21,308 nt of DNA from a virus: positions 1-21,308 of IMG/VR virus record IMGVR_UViG_3300044675_004582. One strand, 5' to 3'. This document shows positions 7,786-15,204 of the stretch, in pieces; position 1 is the stretch's first letter, and the number at the start of each line of letters is the position of its first letter. The notes under the pieces are model-generated. The model ran no database searches. It was given only the letters and a program-made list of their open reading frames with translations, and was not told the DNA's origin. The position numbers and the translations under genes are program-made.

Positions 7786-7791
7786 CTCCTT
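7786..7791 (-). promoter_or_regulatory. Ribosome binding site overlapping a stop codon
   Basis: AAGGAG lies 7 bases before the ATG at 7778 and shares bases with the TAA stop of the upstream glycine-rich fibre. A ribosome ending on the upstream gene sits on the site that starts the next one. Confidence 0.7.
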
Positions 7792-8713
7792 AGAAAGTTA
7801 TACTGCCCGATGCAGTAAAAGTATATATCCGATAACCACCTGTGATTGCTACGGTTGGGGAACCAGTGGTTGCTGAAGCAATTGAGAATGTGGCGGGGTA
7901 GCGAATGACCACAACGCCAGACCCACCAGCACCACCAACTAGACCAGAATTGACACCACCGCCACCTCCACCTCCACCAGTGTTGGCGGTTCCTGAAGTG
8001 GCTGTTGTGGAGTTTGAACCGTTACCGCCACCGCCAGAACCACCCGAACCAGCAGAACCAGCACCCTGTCGTGACCCACCACCTCCACCACCACCATATG
8101 CAATGGTGCTACCCGTTATTGACGAGTTGGTACCTGCACCACCATTGCCGCCATTTTGCCCTGACGCATTGCTGCCAGCGGAAGATGTACCACCACCACC
8201 ACCACCAGGATAGCCAGTTGCAATATTTACGCCACTTCCTCCCCCAAACCCTTGATTTGTTGTCCCAGTTCCACCAGCGTTATTGTAGCCACCACCACCT
8301 CCACAGCCACCATTTTTTGTATCTCCAGCACCATACTGAGCGCCATGCTCACCTCCTCCTCCACCAATACTTGTGATGGTTGAGAAAACACTATCTCCAC
8401 CTTTGTACCCACCAGGTTCGGGCCAGAAACCAGCAGCACCGCCAGCACCTATTGTCACTGTGTATGCAGTGCCTGTCGTTATTGGAAATGATGCTTCTGC
8501 CGCACCACCACCACCAGAGGTTGCGCCAACCATGTTTGTTCGCATACCGCCTGCACCACCTCCAGCAGAGTTTCCACCCCCACCCGCTCCGACAACCAAA
8601 TACTCAACTGTTCCCGTGGGACCCGTCAGAACAAGTTGCTGAAGGGTTGTGAAATTTAACATCCCATTCGTACTAGTTCGCTTCGGTCCAATAGAACCAC
8701 CTGGTCCAGCCAT
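7790..8713 (-). CDS. Glycine-rich tail fibre, first paralogue (307 aa)
   Basis: The start at 8713 overlaps the upstream stop by one base, with GAGGAG eight bases upstream. The N-terminus is MAGPGGSIGPKRTSTNGM, unlike those of the other two glycine-rich fibres. Residues about 36-60 (VEYLVVGAGGGGNSAGGGAG) open the glycine-rich domain, followed by YTVTIGAGGAAG and GGGGG runs spaced by S, N, T and Q. The C-terminal cap GGSGVVVIRYPATF...GYRIYTFTASGSITF closes it. Cap and core match the paralogues at 5986 and 3940. Polyglycine II packing with host-binding loops, as in known glycine-rich adhesins, is inferred. The DNA shows long CCACC runs on the plus strand from Gly codon bias. Confidence 0.88.
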   Translation of the reverse strand: MAGPGGSIGPKRTSTNGMLNFTTLQQLVLTGPTGTVEYLVVGAGGGGNSAGGGAGGMRTNMVGATSGGGGAAEASFPITTGTAYTVTIGAGGAAGFWPEPGGYKGGDSVFSTITSIGGGGGEHGAQYGAGDTKNGGCGGGGGYNNAGGTGTTNQGFGGGSGVNIATGYPGGGGGGTSSAGSNASGQNGGNGGAGTNSSITGSTIAYGGGGGGGSRQGAGSAGSGGSGGGGNGSNSTTATSGTANTGGGGGGGGVNSGLVGGAGGSGVVVIRYPATFSIASATTGSPTVAITGGYRIYTFTASGSITF

Positions 8714-9072
8714 TAACTAATCTCCTCATAACTACATACTGCTTCAAGGTCAGAGTTGGCAGATGCGGTAAGGCGTAATTCGTCGCCTTCTTCTAGATAA
8801 ATAGATTTACTAATGACATCTAGCGTTGCGTCTGCTGGGACCGAAACAGTGTGGGCAATCTCGTAAGAAACAGAAGCAGAAGAACGGTACAAACCAACAG
8901 AGATGTCTGCGGCGTTCACGCCGTCAACATTTGCAACATATAGAGCATTTACTTTAAACACCTTGTTGCTTGATGCGGCGTTTGTCACGATAGCCGTGGC
9001 GGCAGTAGTAACTTGCTGCACGGCAGTTTTGCCTGTGATAGTTGTTACATTGACTATATTTGGTGCTGTCAT
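8713..9072 (-). CDS. Small beta-rich virion structural protein (119 aa)
   Basis: The ATG at 9072 lies one base after the stop of the giant fibre, with GGAGG five bases upstream. It begins MTAPNIVNVTTITGKTAVQQ, then alternating T/V/A stretches, FKVNALYVANVDGVNAADIS, VSVPADATLDVISKSIYLEE, GDELRLTAS and SYEEIS. The YLEEGDELRLTASxxxxLE pattern is characteristic of a small beta-sandwich phage structural protein that I recognise from other phages, where it is often annotated only as virion structural protein. It is a paralogue of 4956-5294. It lies between the giant fibre and a glycine-rich fibre, so a connecting or decorating role is plausible but unproven. Confidence 0.82.
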   Translation of the reverse strand: MTAPNIVNVTTITGKTAVQQVTTAATAIVTNAASSNKVFKVNALYVANVDGVNAADISVGLYRSSASVSYEIAHTVSVPADATLDVISKSIYLEEGDELRLTASANSDLEAVCSYEEIS

Positions 9073-9073
9073 T

Positions 9074-12000
9074 TCATCCTCCGAAAACTATTGACATTGC
9101 GATTGCTTTACCTGTTGAAACTGGGGTAGCCCATTTTAGACCAGTAGCCGTAGAAGAATCAGCCGTTAAAACTGAACCATCAGAGCCAACAGCCAAATTG
9201 TCTAGAGCGTTATTTGCTGTACCCACAATCAAATCACCCTTGGCATCAGCAAGGTTGAATACCGTATTGGCCGCTACTGCTCCTACTTCAATCCATGTTG
9301 TTCCGAAGTAAACATAAGTACCGCCAGTATCAGAATTAAACCAAATCTGACCAGCGATAGGCGAGTTTGGTGAAGTCGTGGAAACGGTGGCACCCATTGC
9401 AGCAGCGCCAATTTCAATCCACGAGGAATCGTAATAAACAAAAGTTTGTGCTGTATCTGACTCAAACCATAAGTCACCAGCACTTGGTGACGCTGGTGCG
9501 GTGTCTGAAACGGTAACACTTGCTCCACCACCTGATGCTGAACCAGAAGTCCACACTGAACCGTTGTAAACAAGAACATCATTAATTGAGGGTGCTGATG
9601 CAGAGACATTTCCTATGTCATCTAGGAAATTAATTGTTGGAACTGCCGCAGGAATCCATGCAGAAGAAGCAGAGACATACTTGAGGAAGTGGCCGTCGGT
9701 TGGAGCAGAAGCACTGACATCAGCAATGTTGTCAAGGTTAAGGGTTGTTGGTCCCCATGTTCCACCACTACCGCCACCAGGAGTAAACGCCAAGACTTGA
9801 CCACTCGTACCCCAATATGGGTCAATCAAGAACGAATCAGAGCCGTTGCTGAATGTCAAGTTGTTAGCGTTTAGCAAGAAGTATGGACCATTATCTATGT
9901 CTGAACCAGAGAATTGGCTTGGCGTTATTTGCACCATGCCTTCTGTCGCTGAAGACATAGCAATATGGCTGTTGTAAGAAGTTATCGTTACATAATCAGT
10001 AGTGCCAGGTGTACCTAGGGTGAGGTCTTGACTATTTGCAATCCATGCAGATGCAGATGAAGACCAAATAAGGGGACTGTAATCAACGGGCGCAGAGGCG
10101 CTGACATTGCTCAAATCATCAAGCGTTGCGTTGAGCGCAACAGATGCAGACGAACCCTCTCCAGGGGTGTGCGTAATAGTGATTCCTGTTCCAGAAACAA
10201 CATCAGCGACATAGTTGCCAGTCGTATCGGTTCCAAGGGCAACAGAGTTGGGCTGAATCGTTGCAGAAATATCAACATTTGACGAGCCGTTGAATGAAAC
10301 AGAACCCGATATATCTCCGCTTAGAGAAATAGTGCGTGGTGTTTGAAGTGTAGATGCAGTACTGGCGTTACCAACTACTGGTGCCGTTACAGCCGCAAAA
10401 GTGACGCTGGCAGATGTAGAAACATCTTGACCTATAGCAACACTTGGCGTTGTTCCTTCACCTGGGGTGTGGGTAATCGTGACACCAGTGCCGCCACTTA
10501 TATCTGCTACATAATTTCCTGTCGTCTGCGTACCAAGAGCAACAGTGTTATTTGGAAGACTTACTGTTCCAGTAAATGTTGGACTATCAATTGGTGCGTA
10601 GTATGAGCCGTCTTGCCCATCAAGTTTGTCAGCGTTAAGATTTGCGACAACAGTTGAAGACGAAACAGACATTGGAGCAGTGCCAGTTGTCTGGGTGAGA
10701 ATAATGCTCTCCGCCTGGAACCTTGCATCGCTGTATGTTGCATCAGATGTGTTGATTGGCGATACTGGCTCTGGCTCGTATCCTTCAAAAACCTTAAATA
10801 CTCCGTCGCTTGAATCTCGGAACAATCCAGCATGGCGGTATGTTCCGTCGTTGTAGTTGAAAGCAACACCCATGTCTGGGTTAGCACTTGCGCTAGTTGC
10901 ATTTAGATAAACAAATGCAGACTCAACATCTAGGTTTGTTTCATTGAGGCGGGTGATAGTTCCCTGAACCTCCATGTCACCCTGAACGATGAGGTGAGCA
11001 AATGTAACCGAAGCGCTAGTTTCCACGCTCTGGCCAATTGCAACCGTAGGGGTCGCTCCTTCACCAGAGTTGTTACTGAGTGTTACACCAGTTCCAGCAG
11101 TCAGGCTTTGAACATAATCTCCAGCGGTATCAGTCCCAAGGTTGATTGTGTCGTTGACCCATACAGTTGATGCGCTGTTGTAACGCAAAAACTGTCCATC
11201 GGTTGGAGATGTTAAAACAACATCATGCATCCACTCAAGGTGGTTGTTACCAGGAATAATTCTGATTGCAATCTGACCAGAAGAAGCATGACGAACTGTA
11301 ATGAATGCAACAGCAAGGTCGTGTTGTGGTCTTACATTTGTGAGTTTCCCATCAACGGTTGGGTGGGCAAAAAGGATGTCACCAGCAGCCCAAGTCTCGT
11401 CACCGACCGCAAGTGCACTGACGGTGCTTCCTCTTGTGTCAAGACCAGTTAGAGTTCCAAAACTCATCACTTCGCCGTTAACGCCGTTAGATATATTGCT
11501 TGTAGCAATGCCCATCGCACGAAGTTCTGAGTTTTCTGTTCCTGTTACTTGAAACGGTGCAACATCTATTCTTCCGCTAGGCTCTGCGCCAACAGCACCA
11601 ACCAAGGTTCCTTTGAGTATTGTTGAGCCAGTATCATTCCTGACAAGGTATGTATTTGGGATGTTGCTGTTTACCCAGTTGGTTCCGTCATACATCAATC
11701 CTTGGAATTGAATTGGAGAAGCAATTACAACATCTGAAATTTCATCAAGGATAACACCAGAGTTAACAACGCTTGCACTTATGGTTATATCTGAAGTTCC
11801 GTTAAAAGAAGCAGAACCGCTTAAGTCTCCACCGAGGGAGATGGTTCGTGCTGTCTCAAGCGCAGTTGCTGTATCTGCATTTCCAGTCAAGTCACCAATT
11901 ACATTTCCAGTTACTGGTGCTGAAACATGACTAAATGTCACAGAAGCGCTAGTGGCTACATCTTGTCCAATTGCGATTGTTGGGGTAGCAGTTTCACCGC

Positions 12001-13387
12001 TATTATTCGTTAGTGCAACACCAGTACCAGCGACAAGTGATGAGACATAGTCTCCAGTTGTGTCTGTTCCTAGCGCGACCGAATTTGGCTGAATTGTTGC
12101 CGAAATACTTACATCAGATGAGCCATTGAAAGAAACAGAGCCACTTACATCTCCGCCCAAAGAGATTGTTCGTGCATTTTCAAGCGTTGTAGCAGTAGAG
12201 GCATTACCGACCAACGGTGCAGTGACCGCTGCGAACTGTACAGAAGATGAAGTTCCAACAGCCTGACCGATAGCAATTGTCGGTGATGAACCCTCTCCAG
12301 GCGTGTGAGTAACGGATACGCCAGTTCCAGCAGTAATGTCGTTGACAAAGTTGCCAGTTGTATCTGTGCCAAGGGCAACTGAGTTTGGTTGTACGGTTGC
12401 CGTAATTGAAATATCAGATGTTCCGTCGAACGATACAGAACCAGAAACATCACCAGTTAGCGAGATATTGCGCGCGCTCTGTAGAGCAGTTGCCGTCGCA
12501 GCGTTACCAGTGGTAGAACCAGAACTACCAGTTATATTTCCAGTGATATTTCCAGTTACATCAGCAGCGACATGAGCAAAAGTCACTGAAGCACTAGTTG
12601 CTACTGACTGACCAATTGCTATGGTTGGGCTTGCGCTTTCTGCAGAACTATTACTAATAGTTACACCAGTGCCAGCAATAAGGTCTGCTACATACAGCCC
12701 AGCAGTATCTGTTCCGAGGTTGATTGCGTCATTTACCCACGCAGTTCCATCCCACTTTAAAAAATCTCCAGTTGATGGAGTAGATGCACTTACATCTGAC
12801 AAGCCATCCAATGGTCCAGTTGAACCAGAAGGACCAGCAGGCCCAGTGGCACCAGTAGGTCCTTGTGGTCCAGTTGCTCCAGTTGCTCCAGTCGCACCAG
12901 TTGGTCCAGTTGGGCCTTGCGCGCCTACGCCACCGCCTACTTCAACCCAGAATGAGTCGTAATAAACAAATGTCTTTCCAGTGTCGGACTCAAACCAGAG
13001 GTCTCCCTCTTCTCCGCCGACTGGCAGAGTGTCCGAAATAGTTAGTGAGGCATTTCCAGTTCCACCACCAGCAGCGACTGATGCAGAGACAAACTTGGTC
13101 CCATTAAATACAAGAGCGTCGCCGAGAGTTGCACCGCTTGGGTCAATCTGTGTTCCAGCAACAAAAAGTCCCTCTGACTTAAAAGTATCATCAGTCTTGA
13201 GGACATTTGCAGTGTCGCGGTATAGGTTTGTATCGCCAGCGCCAGCGCCAGCACCCCATGTAATGCGCCCGCCCGCTTCTACCTTAAGTCTTGCAAAAGA
13301 TTCCTGGTCAAGAAATACAGTTATACCATCCGAGCCTGCCGATGACAGATTCTTAATCGTTACTGGTACTGTAAATTTTTGAGCCAT
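9074..13387 (-). CDS. Giant repeat-rich tail fibre with collagen-like segment (about 1437 aa)
   Basis: The start is taken as ATG 13387 (MAQKFTVPVTIKNLSSAGSD), a start typical of phage minor tail proteins; an in-frame TTG four codons upstream (13399) is an alternative. Counting from the TTG: residues about 11-95 N-terminal fibre module; 125-155 a GDLWFESDTGKTFVYYDSFW module; 159-197 collagen-like triplets; about 200-540 and 725-1090 repeats of GTDTTGxYVxxxxAGTGVT...AIGQ...SGSVSFNGxSD with a 100-residue period; 584-715 a VRNDTGSTILKGTLVGAVG domain; 840-945 a NYNDGTYRHAGLFRDSSDG plus LDGQDGSYYAP region. Two more WFxSDT...VYY/F modules lie near the C-terminus, which ends ADSSTATGLKWA...MSIVFGG. 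Long, repetitive and beta-rich, it is best read as a shaft-forming fibre. No enzyme motif is visible. Confidence 0.9.
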   Translation of the reverse strand: MAQKFTVPVTIKNLSSAGSDGITVFLDQESFARLKVEAGGRITWGAGAGAGDTNLYRDTANVLKTDDTFKSEGLFVAGTQIDPSGATLGDALVFNGTKFVSASVAAGGGTGNASLTISDTLPVGGEEGDLWFESDTGKTFVYYDSFWVEVGGGVGAQGPTGPTGATGATGATGPQGPTGATGPAGPSGSTGPLDGLSDVSASTPSTGDFLKWDGTAWVNDAINLGTDTAGLYVADLIAGTGVTISNSSAESASPTIAIGQSVATSASVTFAHVAADVTGNITGNITGSSGSTTGNAATATALQSARNISLTGDVSGSVSFDGTSDISITATVQPNSVALGTDTTGNFVNDITAGTGVSVTHTPGEGSSPTIAIGQAVGTSSSVQFAAVTAPLVGNASTATTLENARTISLGGDVSGSVSFNGSSDVSISATIQPNSVALGTDTTGDYVSSLVAGTGVALTNNSGETATPTIAIGQDVATSASVTFSHVSAPVTGNVIGDLTGNADTATALETARTISLGGDLSGSASFNGTSDITISASVVNSGVILDEISDVVIASPIQFQGLMYDGTNWVNSNIPNTYLVRNDTGSTILKGTLVGAVGAEPSGRIDVAPFQVTGTENSELRAMGIATSNISNGVNGEVMSFGTLTGLDTRGSTVSALAVGDETWAAGDILFAHPTVDGKLTNVRPQHDLAVAFITVRHASSGQIAIRIIPGNNHLEWMHDVVLTSPTDGQFLRYNSASTVWVNDTINLGTDTAGDYVQSLTAGTGVTLSNNSGEGATPTVAIGQSVETSASVTFAHLIVQGDMEVQGTITRLNETNLDVESAFVYLNATSASANPDMGVAFNYNDGTYRHAGLFRDSSDGVFKVFEGYEPEPVSPINTSDATYSDARFQAESIILTQTTGTAPMSVSSSTVVANLNADKLDGQDGSYYAPIDSPTFTGTVSLPNNTVALGTQTTGNYVADISGGTGVTITHTPGEGTTPSVAIGQDVSTSASVTFAAVTAPVVGNASTASTLQTPRTISLSGDISGSVSFNGSSNVDISATIQPNSVALGTDTTGNYVADVVSGTGITITHTPGEGSSASVALNATLDDLSNVSASAPVDYSPLIWSSSASAWIANSQDLTLGTPGTTDYVTITSYNSHIAMSSATEGMVQITPSQFSGSDIDNGPYFLLNANNLTFSNGSDSFLIDPYWGTSGQVLAFTPGGGSGGTWGPTTLNLDNIADVSASAPTDGHFLKYVSASSAWIPAAVPTINFLDDIGNVSASAPSINDVLVYNGSVWTSGSASGGGASVTVSDTAPASPSAGDLWFESDTAQTFVYYDSSWIEIGAAAMGATVSTTSPNSPIAGQIWFNSDTGGTYVYFGTTWIEVGAVAANTVFNLADAKGDLIVGTANNALDNLAVGSDGSVLTADSSTATGLKWATPVSTGKAIAMSIVFGG
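10130..10543 (-). repeat. Second cluster of the same 100-residue fibre repeat
   Basis: One full unit (10244-10543, VALGTQTTGNYV through SATIQPNS, exactly 300 bases) is followed by a truncated unit (10130-10243, VALGTDTTGNYV through SVALN). The cluster is separated from the first by the VRNDTGST and NYNDGTY domains. This suggests that repeat blocks and other domains were added to the fibre in alternation. Confidence 0.8.
11780..12379 (-). repeat. Two tandem 300-base (100-residue) fibre repeats
   Basis: Each unit starts at VALGTDTTG, runs through AGTGV, a TPTIAIGQ or SPTIAIGQ motif, SVxF, a GN...TATxLExAR stretch, TISLGGD and SGSxSFNGxSD, and ends before the next unit. The units at 12080-12379 and 11780-12079 are both exactly 300 bases. 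Partial or diverged copies lie on both sides and again near 10130-10543. The protein repeat is clear; the DNA copies differ mostly at third codon positions. Confidence 0.85.
12809..12925 (-). repeat. Collagen-like Gly-X-Y triplets inside the giant fibre
   Basis: Thirteen uninterrupted Gly-X-Y triplets (GAQ, GPT, GPT, GAT, GAT, GAT, GPQ, GPT, GAT, GPA, GPS, GST, GPL) encode a short collagen-like triple-helix segment. Such segments trimerise phage fibres and form a stiff or hinge region. Here it joins the N-terminal attachment part to the beta-rich repeat shaft. Proline is mostly in the X position and threonine in the Y position, as is usual in phage collagens. Confidence 0.92.
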
Positions 13388-13410
13388 GACCTCAGTCAAT
13401 CTCTTGTATG

Positions 13411-13424
13411 AACCCCGCGGGGTT
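13411..13424. repeat. GC-rich 14-base perfect palindrome in the giant-fibre leader
   Basis: AACCCCGCGGGGTT reads the same on both strands and lies in the 44-base gap between the 567-residue fibre and the giant fibre. It could fold as a short hairpin just before the start codon or act as a protein or processing site. No U-run follows on the minus-strand transcript, so it is not a standard terminator in that direction. Confidence 0.6.
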
Positions 13425-13431
13425 ATTTATA

Positions 13432-15135
13432 TTAGCCTGTTACAACAATTGTATAATCGTTGCTGTCTACTTGTCCGTTAATCGTAACAGTTACAGTGTT
13501 GCCATTCGGCCTTGTTACATCAGCAATTACCGTCGCATTGTAGTTTGCAACTTCCAGAACCTGAACAATAACATTAGTAGTTCCAAAGTTATGGGTTACT
13601 GTCGTCGTTGAAACTCCTCCAGAATGTGCCGCGCAACCCTGGCTGGCAATACGGGCAAGAACTGGTGTGGTTGTTGTTCCAGCCGTGGTTGCTGCAAGAT
13701 TTGCCCGTGCATCTGATGCAGATGTTGCTGCGGTGCCACCGTTTGCAATGGCGATTGTGCTGCCATTCCATGTACCAGTAGTAATTGTTCCCAGCGTTGT
13801 GATGCTGTCATCACCAACATAGGTACTTGCCGAAACTGCCGCAAGCGCTGCGCTATAGGCCTGAACATTGGTTCCAATTGTAAGACCAAGAGTGTCTCGC
13901 ATTGCCGATGCGTCTGCATCGTCCAAAAGTGCACGCGCTGCTGAGGTGAAGTCTGCAACTGATGCGCTTCCAGAGCCAGTGAAGTATGGAAGTTTATTAG
14001 CAGCAGAGGTTAGACCAGCAAGTGCTGCAAGTTCTGCATCGTAAGCCTGAACATCAACACCGATTTCAAGGTCAAGAGCGACGCGGGCATCAGCGGCAGT
14101 TGTTGAACCAGTACCACCATTTGCAATTGGCAAAGCACCAGTTACGGCATCTGAATCAGCAAGGTCTAGAGCACCCCAAGCAGCGGTTCCTGAACCAACT
14201 GAGCGAAGAACTTGACCAGCAGTTGCTGAAGACTTAACAGCAAGGTCATCGTTTCCGTCAACATAGATGGTTACATCGTCATCATTGACATTGAGGGTGC
14301 TTCCGTCTTTCGACATACCATCGCCAGCAGTGATTTGACCAGTACCAGAGAACTGTGTAAATAGAATTGCAGTTGAACCAACCGTGATTGAACCATTGGT
14401 GGCAACGACATATCCAGAGTCGCCGTTTGCAGTACCTTCTTCAACGAATGTAAACGCGCCTGGTGTTACTTCTGCATCAGAATCAAAGTCAGTTGCTCGT
14501 GTTGGTACTCCAGATGCGTTGACGGTATAAATGCCGTTATCAGCATGGGCAATTCCACCAGCGCCCTGGTCCTTGATAAGGATTCGGTCACCAGTTGCAA
14601 GGGTTACGCCGTCGATAATGCTTCCGTCATCTACATCAGTGGAGAGGTTTACGGTTGCTGTAGTAGCAGCACGAACCGACTGCTTAACATCTAAGCCAGA
14701 GCGGGCTGAGTCAACATAGCCCTTGGTTGCCACATGAGATGCGTCTGTAGGAGTTCCAAACTTTGCCTGGCTACTGGCATCGCGAATAACCAGTTTGCTT
14801 GCGGTTGCTTCTGACGCTGCATCTGCCAACTTTGAGAAGTCCGAGGCGGACATCAAACCAGCGCTTGCAGAACTTGCAAGGTTTGGAGTAATTGAAACTA
14901 CACCATTTGCCTCATTGATTGTTAGCGCTGAAGACTGGGCGCCAGCAGAAGTTACACCTGTAACCATCTTCCGCCATGCGGAGGCGGTAATATCGTAAAC
15001 CTTGACGACACCTTCGGTACTATCAAAAATCAATCGACCGTCAAACAGGTTAGTATTTGGCTCGCTTGCCAATACTTCAAAAGTACCCTTAATCAGTTGA
15101 TTTTGATTAAGGTCTAAGTTTGTTACGAATTTCAT
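13432..15135 (-). CDS. Modular tail fibre (567 aa)
   Basis: The ATG at 15135 has GGAGG seven bases upstream. Residues 1-60 ([20 protein letters not shown], then [23 protein letters not shown]) form an N-terminal module that may attach to the virion. Residues 134-145 carry ATKGYVDS, a fibre hinge motif. Residues 146-270 ([55 protein letters not shown]) are a recognisable beta-rich fibre domain. Residues 333-480 hold two IANGGT(G/A)xTxAxDAR elements and two IGxxVQAYxAxLAA segments, stalk repeats seen in many fibres. Residues about 510-567 ([20 protein letters not shown]...) are a C-terminal domain like that of the upstream 222-residue protein. Probably a side or tail fibre; receptor unknown. 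Confidence 0.88.
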   Translation of the reverse strand: MKFVTNLDLNQNQLIKGTFEVLASEPNTNLFDGRLIFDSTEGVVKVYDITASAWRKMVTGVTSAGAQSSALTINEANGVVSITPNLASSASAGLMSASDFSKLADAASEATASKLVIRDASSQAKFGTPTDASHVATKGYVDSARSGLDVKQSVRAATTATVNLSTDVDDGSIIDGVTLATGDRILIKDQGAGGIAHADNGIYTVNASGVPTRATDFDSDAEVTPGAFTFVEEGTANGDSGYVVATNGSITVGSTAILFTQFSGTGQITAGDGMSKDGSTLNVNDDDVTIYVDGNDDLAVKSSATAGQVLRSVGSGTAAWGALDLADSDAVTGALPIANGGTGSTTAADARVALDLEIGVDVQAYDAELAALAGLTSAANKLPYFTGSGSASVADFTSAARALLDDADASAMRDTLGLTIGTNVQAYSAALAAVSASTYVGDDSITTLGTITTGTWNGSTIAIANGGTAATSASDARANLAATTAGTTTTPVLARIASQGCAAHSGGVSTTTVTHNFGTTNVIVQVLEVANYNATVIADVTRPNGNTVTVTINGQVDSNDYTIVVTG

Positions 15136-15142
15136 CTAAAAA

Positions 15143-15147
15143 CCTCC
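15143..15147 (-). promoter_or_regulatory. Ribosome binding site of the 567-residue fibre
   Basis: GGAGG lies 7 bases before the ATG at 15135 within a 69-base gap. This is one of the few places in the operon where a start is not coupled to the preceding stop, so it fixes the start independently. Confidence 0.75.
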
Positions 15148-15152
15148 ATAGC

Positions 15153-15164
15153 GGGTGCGCACCC
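15153..15164. repeat. GC-rich 12-base perfect palindrome in the 567-residue fibre leader
   Basis: GGGTGCGCACCC lies just upstream of the ribosome binding site. It can form a short GGGT/ACCC stem or act as a two-fold symmetric site. A different GC-rich palindrome occupies the matching place before the giant fibre. Confidence 0.55.
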
Positions 15165-15204
15165 CAAGAATACGCTTTTTTCTATCAAAAGTGTGCGAAG
15201 GTAT

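Noticed and set aside
8005-8376. Histidine-rich plus-strand frame
   Set aside because: It arises from CCACCACC runs of the glycine-rich gene read in another frame. No start signal or independent support.
10130-12379. Regular direct repeats that might suggest a CRISPR array
   Set aside because: The period is 300 bases, it lies inside a continuous coding frame and repeats at protein level. There are no short identical repeats with unique spacers.
13424-13431. TATAAATA on the minus strand, identical to the T4 late promoter core
   Set aside because: It is eight bases in an AT-rich gap with no sign of T4-type late transcription genes, and the capsid has a sigma70-type promoter. Chance is the simpler reading.
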